Source: Hallerella sp963597395 (GTDB lineage Bacteria > Fibrobacterota > Fibrobacteria > Fibrobacterales > Fibrobacteraceae). Taken from it: a DNA stretch of 52,904 nt. The position numbers and the translations under genes are program-made. The notes beneath the pieces are model-generated. The model ran no database searches, was not told the DNA's origin, and worked only from the letters and a program-made list of their open reading frames with translations. Positions 33,265 to 42,239 of this stretch are shown in pieces (the stretch's first letter is position 1; every line of letters starts with the position of its first letter). The stretch is from contig CAVBPX010000010.1 of NCBI GenBank assembly GCA_963597395.1, positions 1 to 52,904 of the forward strand, in the 5' to 3' direction.

Positions 33265-33394
33265 AAAAAAAACAAACAAACGCCCGCTTGCCAATCGAAA
33301 ATTCCGATTGTAAAAAATATTTTTACGGATTGGCGATATTTTGCCCAAAACTTTATTTATTTTCCAAAAGTATCATCTTCAAGGGAGTCTTGTT

Positions 33395-33604
33395 ATGGAC
33401 TTGGTTCAGCAACTCGAACAGGAACTCGAAGCTTTCAAGCGCGAGTACGAAAAGTTTGCGAAAGGCAATAAATCGGCAGGAACTCGCGCCCGCAAGGTCC
33501 TTCAGGACATCAAGCGCACCTGCCAGGACCTCCGCGTGTCTATCCAGGGCGTCAAGAAGGATGCCGAACCGAAAAAAGCCGAAAACGAAGGAGATGCGTC
33601 CTGA
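33395..33604 (+). CDS. Hc1-like small DNA-binding protein
   Basis: A 69-residue, highly charged, helical protein. KGNKSAGTRARKVLQDIKR matches the core of the Hc1 (histone H1-like) family of chlamydiae and several Bacteroidota and Fibrobacterota. These proteins are small nucleoid-associated proteins. The ATG is preceded by AAGGGAG at 7 bases. Unlike chlamydial Hc1 it lacks a long Lys/Ala-rich tail and ends in an acidic segment. It is probably transcribed alone. Confidence 0.75.
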   Translation: MDLVQQLEQELEAFKREYEKFAKGNKSAGTRARKVLQDIKRTCQDLRVSIQGVKKDAEPKKAENEGDAS

Positions 33605-33675
33605 ATTGAACGGTGACTTGGCGGAAGATACCATGAAAAAATGCTTTTTTGCAAAGATTTATCATGAAAAAGGTT

Positions 33676-33704
33676 TGACTAAAGCTATTTTTGAAGGTAT
33701 ATTC
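33676..33704 (+). promoter_or_regulatory. Strong promoter of the envelope-machine cluster
   Basis: TTGACT (33676-33681), 17 bases, TATATT (33699-33704). Transcription starting near 33711 would give a leader of about 88 bases containing the hairpin CAGGG-ATTT-CCCTG (33724-33737). Confidence 0.85.
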
Positions 33705-33798
33705 CACAATGTGATTTGCTGCACAGGGATTTCCCTGGTCGCTAATCCAAAACGGACGAGATGAATTTTATGTTTCATGATTGGAGAAATCTAGCAGT

Positions 33799-35319
33799 AT
33801 GACCCTAAAGAAAGTATTCGTAGTTCTTGCCGGGGCTATGCTCTTTTCGGGATTCGCATCGGCAAAGGCGATCAACGTGCCGGGCGATTACGATAAGATT
33901 GCGGACGCACTGGGCAACGCAGACGCGGGCGATACCATTTTCGTCAAGCGCGGAACCTACAACGAAAATATCACGCTTGTTATGGGCGTCGTTCTAAAGG
34001 GCGAAGATCCCTTGACAACGATTATCGACGGCGGACGCCGCGGACCGACCGTGATGGGAACCTCCGGAGCGGAGATGTCCCACTTCACCATTCGCAACGG
34101 TATCGAAGGCATTCTTTGCGAAAACGCAGCTCCCTACATCCACCACTGCTACGTGATGGACAACAAGGCGACGGGCATTGCGGCTTTCATCTCCCTTCCG
34201 AACCTCAGGAACAATGTGGTGTACGGCAACCGCTGGTCCGGCATCCTCGCCTGGGGCGCCAAGTCGCTTGACGCCTACATCGAACAGAACGTCGTGCTTC
34301 GCAACGGCTATTCGGGTCTCGCCCTCAAGGGACCGTCGAACGTCGTCGCACGCAACAACATCTTCATGGAAAACCACTATTACGGCGTGTTTGCGGATCC
34401 CGCCGCCGGCCAGACGAAGATCGAATACAACAACATCTACAAGAACTACTATCCGTTCAACCGTTTCATCAAGGTGAACCGCACGAACGTCTCCTTGGAT
34501 CCCAAGTTCATCAGCCCGTCCCTCTCGAAGCCGAACTTCTTCTGCAACTCCAAGTCCCCAATGCTCAAACGCGGCAAGGGAAAGCTCGATATCGGCCTTC
34601 TTGCGCATGATGTCGTCCAGGAAAAGGAGGAGGATGTTGCCGAAACCCGCAATCCGGATACGGATGGCGACGGTCTTTGCGATCCGTGGGTTTCCGAAGA
34701 AAATCTCAGCGAAAAGTATTCCGCCGTCTGCTCGGGCATCGACAATTGCCCGGAAGATGCGGAAGATGTCGATGGCTTCCAGGATGACGACGGCTGCCCG
34801 GATCCGGATAACGACCGCGACGGCATTTGCGATCCGTGGGTTGAGGCGAGCGGCCTTCTCGACAAGTACGCCCACACCTGCAAAGGCGCCGATGCCTGCC
34901 CGGACAATGCGGAATCCCTGAACGGCTATAAGGACGAGGACGGCTGCCCGGACGAAGTTCCTGTTCCGCCGAAGAAAGTCTTTATCCTCGAAGGCGTGAA
35001 CTTTGAATCCGGCAAGGCGACAATCACCAAGGATTCGGATGTTTCCCTGAGAAAGGTTGTCGATATTCTCGAAGCCTTCCCGGAAGCAACATTTGAAATT
35101 GTTGGCCACACGGACAACTCCGGCAACTCGGCGAAGAACAAGCAGCTCTCCGCGGACCGCGCCGCTGCCGTCAAGGCTTTCCTCGTCGAAAGCGGAATCG
35201 CCGACAATCGTATGGTCACCCGCGGAGCGGGCGATACGCAGCCCAAGGCTTCCAACAAGACGCCGGAAGGTCGCGCCCAGAACCGCCGCATTGAATTTAT
35301 CCGCACGGATATTAAGTAA
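33799..35319 (+). CDS. OmpA-domain protein with beta-helix and thrombospondin-3-type repeats
   Basis: A 506-residue exported protein. Residues 1-22 are a signal peptide (FVVLAGAMLFSGFASA). About 23-270 form a right-handed parallel beta-helix (NosD/pectate-lyase-like), with repeated segments such as NNVVYGNRWSGILAW and RNNIFMENHYYGVFADP. About 290-395 hold Asp-rich thrombospondin type 3 repeats (PDTDGDGLCDPW, CPDPDNDRDGICDPW, EDGCPD) that should bind calcium. The C terminus (about 400-505) is an OmpA peptidoglycan-binding domain with IVGHTDNSG and GRAQNRRIEF. It probably anchors an outer-membrane or surface assembly to the cell wall. The ATG at 33799 is preferred to an in-frame TTG at 33781. 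Confidence 0.85.
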   Translation: MTLKKVFVVLAGAMLFSGFASAKAINVPGDYDKIADALGNADAGDTIFVKRGTYNENITLVMGVVLKGEDPLTTIIDGGRRGPTVMGTSGAEMSHFTIRNGIEGILCENAAPYIHHCYVMDNKATGIAAFISLPNLRNNVVYGNRWSGILAWGAKSLDAYIEQNVVLRNGYSGLALKGPSNVVARNNIFMENHYYGVFADPAAGQTKIEYNNIYKNYYPFNRFIKVNRTNVSLDPKFISPSLSKPNFFCNSKSPMLKRGKGKLDIGLLAHDVVQEKEEDVAETRNPDTDGDGLCDPWVSEENLSEKYSAVCSGIDNCPEDAEDVDGFQDDDGCPDPDNDRDGICDPWVEASGLLDKYAHTCKGADACPDNAESLNGYKDEDGCPDEVPVPPKKVFILEGVNFESGKATITKDSDVSLRKVVDILEAFPEATFEIVGHTDNSGNSAKNKQLSADRAAAVKAFLVESGIADNRMVTRGAGDTQPKASNKTPEGRAQNRRIEFIRTDIK

Positions 35320-35334
35320 GGAGAAGGTTAAGTG

Positions 35335-37584
35335 ATGACACGCTTTAGCTTCATCAAAACAACTGCCGTAGGGCTCATCTGCACGAGTGCAGCGTTTGCT
35401 TCTCCCTCGTACTCCCCGCACAAGTATCAGCAAAACGACTGGTTCGGCGAATTCGGCAGCAACAACACGGCCATGTACGTAAACCCGGCCGGCATTGCGG
35501 AAACGGAACAGATTGAGCTTTCTATCGGCTACTTCAGCACGATTAGCGGTGAAGCCTCCCAGGAATACGGCTCCTTGACGATTCCTTTCGGCTATAACCA
35601 CACGCTCGGTATTTCGTTCTTCGAAAACGGTGCAACGGTCGATGGAGGCTATTCCTACACCGAAAACGCCTACATGATAGGCTATGCCTACCGCCTGATG
35701 CACTGCCTCGCTCTGGGCGTCGATCTTTCGATTCTCCAAATCAACCAGTTCGACCAGAACAAGCAGTTGACCATGGGCGCGGACGTCGGTATCGCATGGA
35801 ATCCCGTGTCGAATTCCCGCTTCGGAAGCCTGACTGTCGGCGTGGCGTTCCAGAACGCTCTCGCTCCGGCCATCAGCACCGAAGAAGAAAACACGTCCTA
35901 CCACTTTGTGTTCATGGGCGCCGATGAATCCTACAAGGTTCCGAGCAACCTGAACTTCTCGCTCTTCTATCGCGGTTTCAATCGGATGCTCGAAGCGAAG
36001 GCCGAACTTTCCATTATCGACGTCCTTCACGAAGATGAGGAAGGCGGCGACGGCATGAGCCTCGAAACGAGCTTTACCTTGACCTATTACCTGAGTTCCC
36101 ACCTGGGCGTTCGCCTCCGCTTTACGAAGGAAGGCTACCCGGTTCTCGGCGCAACGGTGAACGTCAAGGACGTGACCATCTTTCGTTACCTCGCTCTTGA
36201 CCTCGAAATGTCGCATGACGACATTGTCGAAAAGAAGAACCGCGGATTTATCTGGGCCGTGAAGCTCACTTCCCGCTTCGGAAATACCCGTGAAGAAAAC
36301 ATTGGCGAAGATCGCTATCGTCGCTTGAAAATTGAGCCGGAAAACGACTACCGCGCCGCTATGCGCCTTTATCTGAACCGCCAGTTCCTCGAAGCCGCGT
36401 ATGCGTTCGGCAAGGTTCAGACGAAGTATCCCGCTTTCCACCTGGTTGACCAGGCCGCGTTCTACAAGGGAAAGTCCTTTGAAAATATGCGGATGCACAA
36501 GGCTGCCAAGTCCGTTTATGAAGATGCCATCAAGCGTTATCCGCAGAGCGACCAACGCGCCAAGTACCACTTCCAGCTGATGAACATCGACTATAAGGAA
36601 GGCAAGTATAACGATGCAATGGTCAAGTATCAGTATATCGTCCAGCATTACAGCGAAAGCGACGTGAAGGCCGATGCCGACTATATTGCGGGCCAGATCA
36701 AGTTCGAACAGGGTCTCTATCAGGAATCCATCGACCTTCTCTCCGCGATTCTTCCGGGCAATGCCAACTATTTCTATGCCCGCTATACGATGGGCATCGC
36801 CAACAGCCGTATGGGCAAGTGGGACGAAGCTGAAAACTGCTTCCGCGACATTATCGACCAGCCCGCTTCGAACCAGTCCGAAATGGACCTCCAGGATGCG
36901 GCCAAGGTCAAGCTCGGTCACATCTACTTCTCCGGCGAAACTCCGAACATTCCGGAAGCGGCCGGTCTCTATGGCCAGGTCAAGCCGGGTTCCCCCGTGT
37001 ATGACGAAGCGATGCTCGCTCTCGGATGGTCCTTCCTCAAGGTGAACAAGCCGGATGAAGCCATCAAGTATGCGCAGTGGATTATCAAGAACCTGCCGGA
37101 TTCGTTCCTTCTCTCCGAAGCCTATCTCGTTGAAGGCTACTGCTACTACATGAAGAAGGATTACTCGAATGCGGAAAAATCCCTGACGCAGGCCGAATCG
37201 CTCACGAAGCAGCCGGTCGTTTCCATGGCGGCCCGCGACAGTGCCCGCAAGGCCTATGAGGACAATGCCGCGCACTTTGACAGCGTCCAGGACAAGGCTC
37301 TCGATCTTTCCCGTCAGCTTCCGACTCCGCGTGTCGAAATGAAGCGTGGACAGTTGCGGCCCGACTTCGACAAGGCGAACGCCGCCATCGACGACTATGC
37401 GAAGTTTATGCAGCGTTCCCAGCAGAGCGATCGCTTTGAATCCAACCGCAAGCGCGTTCTCGAGGATGCGGGCTTTACGCTTGCAACCGTCAAGACCAAG
37501 AAGGCGGAAAGCGGTGGCGGATCGGACGGCGGCGCCAACTCGCAGGAACTTCAGGAACTGGATAACCTGGAAGATTTGGAATAA
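35335..37584 (+). CDS. PorV-like outer-membrane barrel fused to TPR repeats
   Basis: A 749-residue exported protein. After the signal peptide (TTAVGLICTSAAFA) comes a beta-barrel region (about 25-325) beginning with NNTAMYVNPAGIAETEQIEL, the opening typical of PorV/PorQ/UPF0164 barrels. A TPR array follows (about 340-640), for example AAYAFGKVQTKYPAFHLVDQ and NDAMVKYQYIVQHYSESDVK. The tail is Gly/Ser then acidic (LQELDNLEDLE). Barrel plus periplasmic TPR suggests a scaffold at the outer membrane. AAGGAG precedes the start; GTG 35332 is an alternative. It lies 15 bases after the OmpA-domain gene. Confidence 0.8.
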   Translation: MTRFSFIKTTAVGLICTSAAFASPSYSPHKYQQNDWFGEFGSNNTAMYVNPAGIAETEQIELSIGYFSTISGEASQEYGSLTIPFGYNHTLGISFFENGATVDGGYSYTENAYMIGYAYRLMHCLALGVDLSILQINQFDQNKQLTMGADVGIAWNPVSNSRFGSLTVGVAFQNALAPAISTEEENTSYHFVFMGADESYKVPSNLNFSLFYRGFNRMLEAKAELSIIDVLHEDEEGGDGMSLETSFTLTYYLSSHLGVRLRFTKEGYPVLGATVNVKDVTIFRYLALDLEMSHDDIVEKKNRGFIWAVKLTSRFGNTREENIGEDRYRRLKIEPENDYRAAMRLYLNRQFLEAAYAFGKVQTKYPAFHLVDQAAFYKGKSFENMRMHKAAKSVYEDAIKRYPQSDQRAKYHFQLMNIDYKEGKYNDAMVKYQYIVQHYSESDVKADADYIAGQIKFEQGLYQESIDLLSAILPGNANYFYARYTMGIANSRMGKWDEAENCFRDIIDQPASNQSEMDLQDAAKVKLGHIYFSGETPNIPEAAGLYGQVKPGSPVYDEAMLALGWSFLKVNKPDEAIKYAQWIIKNLPDSFLLSEAYLVEGYCYYMKKDYSNAEKSLTQAESLTKQPVVSMAARDSARKAYEDNAAHFDSVQDKALDLSRQLPTPRVEMKRGQLRPDFDKANAAIDDYAKFMQRSQQSDRFESNRKRVLEDAGFTLATVKTKKAESGGGSDGGANSQELQELDNLEDLE

Positions 37585-37655
37585 TTCAACAACGGAGGGA
37601 TAGGCCTGGTTATCCGGGTCTGTCCTTGTTTTAAAGTTATAGGTAGAAACTTCAA

Positions 37656-40600
37656 ATGAAAAAACTATTTCTAATCGCTCTGTCTCTCTGCACGTTCGTT
37701 GGTATCACCTATGCGGACCCCTGCAAGGATAAGACGAAGGAAGCCAAGACGATGCTCGCCAAGTGCAAGGCGATGCAGAAAGGATCGCGCGACTACAAGC
37801 AGTGCGCAAGTTCCTACAATCTTTTGAAGAACCAGGCGCAACAGGCCTGTCGTTCGGGCGGAATGGACGAAAACGAAATGCAGGACGCCATCAAGCAGTG
37901 GCGCACGCAGGTCGATCGTTGCAAGGGCAAGCAGAGTTCCCGTTGCGCGAGCGCCCTTCAGCAGCTGGGTAACTATCAGTATCGCCTTGAAGAAAAGTAT
38001 CAGGTCGATGCGATGGCCCAGTACGAATCCGACGTTGCCTGGTGCGAAGACCGCGACAACGAACCGGCAAAGTGCAAGGATCTCGGTGCGGGTCCGAAGG
38101 TTGACCATTCGAAGTCCCTCAGCTACTTCCTGGAATACATCGACAAGTATCCGAAGGAGACCCGGGCTCCGAACGTGATGTATCAGGCTTCGTTCGTCTA
38201 TGAAGCGAACGGAGAGGACGAAAAGGCTTACAAGCTGAGAATGCGTCTTGTCAAGGAATTCCCGGACAACGGTCTCGTTCCGAAGAGCTGGCTCCGCATT
38301 GCGGAATACCACTTTATGAACCGCAAGTTCCGCGACGCGATTGATGCCTACAAGCGCGTGACCGGTTTCGAAAACCTGACGGGTAAGGAAGCCGCTCTCG
38401 CCATGTATCACTTGGCGGAATCCTACTATAACATCGCGGAATACGAGATTTCCGCGAAGACGTATTTTGCCTACATCGACGGTTCCGACAAGGGCAAGTA
38501 TCCGAGCGACCTTCGTTTGGAAGCTATGGACTTTATGGCCGCCGCGTTCTCGGATATTGATGATGGCGTTCGCGTTGCCGCCAAGTTCCTGAAGGACAAG
38601 AAGGTCGCGTTCAAGGATTCCCTCTACTACCGCATCGGTATGAAGAACAAGGACCATGACCGCAACGAAGAAGCCGTTCAGTCCTTCAAGTATCTTCTCG
38701 ACATCAACCCGGACTACGTGGACGCGCCTTTGGCTGACGTGGCGATGGTCGAAATCCTTATTATTCAGCAGAAGTTCGACGAGGCGCAGGAACAGCGCAA
38801 GCTCGTTGTGAAGCGCTACAGCAAGAATTCTTCCTGGTTCAAGAAGAACAAGCAGTATCCGGCATCCGTCGAAAATGCGGAAAAGGCCATTCGCGCCGCC
38901 ATGCTTGACATCCCGCAATATGACCATGCCCAGGCCGCAAAGCTCATGAAGGAAGGCGATACCGAAGGTGCGAAGAAGCGCTACCAGGTTGCTATCAAGG
39001 GCTATAACGACTTCCTCAACCAATACAAGAACGAACCGACTTGGGACGAATACAAGGTTTATGCGAACCTCGCCCTGGTCTATCAGGAAATGAACCAGTT
39101 TGCCAAGGCCGCCGACATGTTTAACCGCATTGTCGATGCCGACACGAACCGCTATGGCCGTCGCGCCCTCGGATCCGCCGCTCCCTACAAGAAGGAAGAT
39201 GCGGGCTACAACGCGGTCATCATGATGGACAAGGCCCGTATGGAAGCGCAAAAGACGAAGGCCGGGGACGATCCGGTCAAGGCCTATTCGCTCCCCGAAA
39301 CGAAGGCTTACTTTGCGCAGGTTGACAAGTATATGGCCAAGTTCGCAAAGCAGAAGGAAGCGGTCGAGCTCGCCTATAACGCGGCCATCGTCCGCTACCA
39401 GGCCAAGCAATACAAGGAAGCAGTCGTCGATTTCCGCAACCTGAAGACCAACTATCCGAAGAACCAATACATTCTGCTCATCAGCCGTATGCTTGCCCAG
39501 TCCCTCCTCGAATCGGATCAGCTCGACGAATCCCAGAAGGAATTCGAATGGCTGTATAAGCAATACGCCGAGGTCAAGGAAACGCGCAACGACTCCATGG
39601 CGAACATCATCCGCACGTCGATTGCCGCGGTCCTCTTCCAGAAGGCCGAAAAGTCGGTGAAGAACGGACAGTTTGAGCAGGGCGCTCTCGCCTATTTGAA
39701 CCTCGTCAAGCTCTATCCGAAGGAATCCTTTGCCGACAAGGCCGTGTTCGAAGCCGGTAGCGCCTACGAAAAGGCGAACAGCTACGAAAAGGCCGCACAG
39801 ACGTTTATGATGCTCCCGATGAACTACGGTTCCTCGCCGCTGACCATCCGCGGTATTCTCCGTGCCGCGATGAACTACAAGAAGGCCGGGAAGCCGGAAC
39901 AGGCCGCTCAGACGTTCCTCTTCATCACGAACAACTTCGAGAAGGATTCGATGGCTTACGCCGCAATCGGATTTGCCGCTTCGACCTACGATTCCATTCC
40001 GAACAAGAAGCTCGCCGCCCAGACGTATGAAATCGCCTATAAGAAGTATCCGAATCACGAAAAGACTCCGGGAATGCTCTATAGCGCCTGCTTGACCTAC
40101 GACGAAGCGAAGCTCCCCGAAGAGGCCATCCGTTGCTCGAAGGACCTCGTCCGCGACTATCCGAAGAGCTCCTACGCTCTTGATGCCGCGTTCAGCATCC
40201 CGGTTGCCTACCAGAATGCAAAGCGCTGGTCCGAAGCCGCCGACGCCTATATCTTCTTTGCGAAGACCTACACGGCGGACAAGGAAAAGCTCATTGCCGC
40301 ATACATCGGAACGGCCCGCGCCTATCGCGAGCTCAAGGACGACAAGAACGCCGCCGACTACTACAAGAAGACGATCGAAGCCTACGACAAGTACGGTCTT
40401 CAGATCAAGAACGCCGATCCGGGCGTTCCGGCCGAAGCCGCCTACTACCTGGGCGAAATGGAATACGCCAAGATGGAACCTCTCACCGTTTCCGGCAACG
40501 ACAAGGCGAAAACCGCCACTGTCAAGAAACTCACGGAAATCCTGAAGGTGGCCGTCGGACACTACTCCAAGTCCGCAACCTACGCTTCGGAACAGTGGAC

Positions 40601-41399
40601 GTTCCGCGCAACGAACAAAATCGGCTTCCTCTTCGTGACGATGGCCGCCAAGATTCGTGAACAGGAGCTCAACGGCAAATCGACCGAAGAACAGTTTGCG
40701 GAACGCATCGGCATCGTCCAGCAGCTTCCGGGCTACTACGACCAGGCCCAGCCCATCTTCCAGAAGAACATCGACCTTGCCCGCGACCAGGGCTTCTACA
40801 ATGCCGACGTGATTGCCGCTGAAGAAGGCTACATCGAAATGTACTACCAGGGCTGCGCCGTGTTCGTCGAAGTGGCTAACGCCTTTGAAAAGGCCCCGCT
40901 CCCCGACAGTGCGCTAATAGTCGAAGAGTACATGGCGGAAGGCGACGTCAAGGAAGACGCCGTGATGGCCGCCGAAGAAGAAATGGCCAACTACCGCGAA
41001 GAACTTTCGAACAAGTCCGCTGCCGCGAAGGAAGCCGCCGTTCCGCGTTGCGCAACGGGTATCCGGGCTTCGGAACACTACGGCATCGACAACCAGTGGA
41101 CGCAAAAGCTCTATGAGGCCCTGCGCGAACTCGACAACCAGAACGAGGCTCTGCAAATCAAGATTACCAAGTTCGACGCGTCGAAGCTCTTCCAGGATCC
41201 GAGCTACTTCAAGACGAAGGCCCGTCTTGACCAGGTTCGCCAGTCGAAGGTTATGACGAAGCAGGAACAGCTCGCAACCTACCAGGAAATCCTGAAGGAC
41301 GCGCAGAGCGAAAACGAGAAGCTCCGCGCGGAACTGGCCGAACTCCAGGCCCGCCTTGCGCCGCCTGCCGCGGCCCCGGCTCCGGACATGGCCCCGTAA
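37656..41399 (+). CDS. Large periplasmic TPR protein
   Basis: A 1247-residue exported protein. KKLFLIALSLCTFVGITYA is the signal peptide. Two Cys pairs follow early (KCKAMQ, QCASS, RCKGKQSSRCAS). Nearly all of the rest is tandem TPR/YbgF-like repeats with recurrent Tyr-Pro-Lys turns (KYPKETRAP, EFPDNG, NYPKNQY, LYPKESF, DYPKSSY), ending in a coiled coil (about 1190-1235) and an Ala/Pro tail. Such TPR proteins act as protein-docking scaffolds; the composition recalls the large TPR proteins of the myxobacterial gliding machinery, but no specific orthology is claimed. It is followed by a strong terminator before the motor genes. Confidence 0.8.
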   Translation: MKKLFLIALSLCTFVGITYADPCKDKTKEAKTMLAKCKAMQKGSRDYKQCASSYNLLKNQAQQACRSGGMDENEMQDAIKQWRTQVDRCKGKQSSRCASALQQLGNYQYRLEEKYQVDAMAQYESDVAWCEDRDNEPAKCKDLGAGPKVDHSKSLSYFLEYIDKYPKETRAPNVMYQASFVYEANGEDEKAYKLRMRLVKEFPDNGLVPKSWLRIAEYHFMNRKFRDAIDAYKRVTGFENLTGKEAALAMYHLAESYYNIAEYEISAKTYFAYIDGSDKGKYPSDLRLEAMDFMAAAFSDIDDGVRVAAKFLKDKKVAFKDSLYYRIGMKNKDHDRNEEAVQSFKYLLDINPDYVDAPLADVAMVEILIIQQKFDEAQEQRKLVVKRYSKNSSWFKKNKQYPASVENAEKAIRAAMLDIPQYDHAQAAKLMKEGDTEGAKKRYQVAIKGYNDFLNQYKNEPTWDEYKVYANLALVYQEMNQFAKAADMFNRIVDADTNRYGRRALGSAAPYKKEDAGYNAVIMMDKARMEAQKTKAGDDPVKAYSLPETKAYFAQVDKYMAKFAKQKEAVELAYNAAIVRYQAKQYKEAVVDFRNLKTNYPKNQYILLISRMLAQSLLESDQLDESQKEFEWLYKQYAEVKETRNDSMANIIRTSIAAVLFQKAEKSVKNGQFEQGALAYLNLVKLYPKESFADKAVFEAGSAYEKANSYEKAAQTFMMLPMNYGSSPLTIRGILRAAMNYKKAGKPEQAAQTFLFITNNFEKDSMAYAAIGFAASTYDSIPNKKLAAQTYEIAYKKYPNHEKTPGMLYSACLTYDEAKLPEEAIRCSKDLVRDYPKSSYALDAAFSIPVAYQNAKRWSEAADAYIFFAKTYTADKEKLIAAYIGTARAYRELKDDKNAADYYKKTIEAYDKYGLQIKNADPGVPAEAAYYLGEMEYAKMEPLTVSGNDKAKTATVKKLTEILKVAVGHYSKSATYASEQWTFRATNKIGFLFVTMAAKIREQELNGKSTEEQFAERIGIVQQLPGYYDQAQPIFQKNIDLARDQGFYNADVIAAEEGYIEMYYQGCAVFVEVANAFEKAPLPDSALIVEEYMAEGDVKEDAVMAAEEEMANYREELSNKSAAAKEAAVPRCATGIRASEHYGIDNQWTQKLYEALRELDNQNEALQIKITKFDASKLFQDPSYFKTKARLDQVRQSKVMTKQEQLATYQEILKDAQSENEKLRAELAELQARLAPPAAAPAPDMAP

Positions 41400-41424
41400 A
41401 AATCGCGTAATTCTATTTTTACAA

Positions 41425-41464
41425 AAAGGAAAATCCCCTTAAATTCGGGGATTTTCCTTTTTTC
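41425..41464 (+). terminator. Terminator between the TPR gene and the exbB-like gene
   Basis: AAAGGAAAATCCCC, an 8-base loop and GGGGATTTTCCTTT form a perfect 14-bp stem, followed by a T run. It separates the cluster into an upstream outer-membrane/TPR unit and a downstream motor unit. No good promoter is visible in 41465-41579, which is A-rich. Confidence 0.85.
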
Positions 41465-41579
41465 TTTTGTAGTAATGAAAATTTTACAGCCCAAAACCAT
41501 CCCAAAGGGCCAAAAAAAAAATAAATATGCGAATACAGGAAACAAAACATCAAATCACTCGTACAAAAGGAGTATCCTA

Positions 41580-42200
41580 ATGTCTAAAATGCTTGAATCG
41601 TTCAACCCGTCCGCTGATGGTTGGCAGTTTATGTGGGTCATTCTCGCGGTCGGTCTGATTGGCATCGGCTTCTCGATCGAACGCATCATCTACATCATCG
41701 TCAAGAGCGGCAAGGGACGCGGCAAGTTCCTCCAGAAGTTTGGCCAGCTCATCAGCGCCAAGCAATACGATCAGGCCCTGAATCTCGCGAATTCCTCGAA
41801 GCTCCCGATCGCCAAGGTCGTCGCAGCGATCGTTGCGAATCACGATGCAGGCCGCGACGCGATGCAGAATGCTTCCGACGCCGTGTTCCTCACCGAAGCT
41901 CCCCGTCTGACCCGCTATGTTTCGATTATTTCCGTTATGGCTTCCATCTCCACCCTTCTCGGACTGATGGGAACAATTTACGGTCTGATCTTCACATTCG
42001 ACGCCGTTGCCAACAAGCCGGCCGCTGAACGTCCGAAGGCTCTGGCTGACGGTATTGCTATCGCTATGGGAACGACCCTCCTTGGACTTCTCTGCGCGGT
42101 TCCGCTGCTCGTCATCGTCGGTATTCTGAACATGAACAGCGAACGCCTGATCCAGGAAATGGAAGAAAAAGGCCTCAAGATTATCAACGCCCTGTCGTAA
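41580..42200 (+). CDS. MotA/TolQ/ExbB-family proton channel subunit
   Basis: A 206-residue inner-membrane protein with three predicted helices. The first is FMWVILAVGLIGIGFSIERI. The second and third hold the family core, ISTLLGLMGTIYGLIFTFDA and ADGIAIAMGTTLLGLLCAVP. The TLLGLMGTIYG and AMGTTLLGL motifs are typical of TolQ/ExbB/AglR subunits that form the pentameric stator channel. AAGGAG lies 8 bases before the ATG. Two ExbD/TolR-like genes follow directly. Confidence 0.92.
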   Translation: MSKMLESFNPSADGWQFMWVILAVGLIGIGFSIERIIYIIVKSGKGRGKFLQKFGQLISAKQYDQALNLANSSKLPIAKVVAAIVANHDAGRDAMQNASDAVFLTEAPRLTRYVSIISVMASISTLLGLMGTIYGLIFTFDAVANKPAAERPKALADGIAIAMGTTLLGLLCAVPLLVIVGILNMNSERLIQEMEEKGLKIINALS

Positions 42201-42239
42201 TTGTTATCTGTTAAAACAATTATCTAGATAGGAGATAAA

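Noticed and set aside
33605..33780. Small open frame in the leader before the OmpA-domain gene
   Set aside because: It spans the TTGACT-TATATT promoter and has no ribosome site. The region is better explained as promoter plus leader.
33994..37275. Very long open frame on the minus strand (about 1090 codons)
   Set aside because: It lies exactly opposite the OmpA-domain and barrel/TPR genes, crosses their gene boundary, and gives a product without recognisable domains. It is a by-product of codon bias; the plus-strand genes have signal peptides, ribosome sites and known domains.
37671..40562. Minus-strand open frame of about 960 codons
   Set aside because: It is antisense to the large TPR gene, whose repeats, signal peptide and position in the cluster are convincing.
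42201..42239. Possible regulatory hairpin between the ExbB and first ExbD genes
   Set aside because: The inverted sequence (TTGTTATC and related) is short and weak, and the 39-base gap mainly holds the TAGGAGAT ribosome site.
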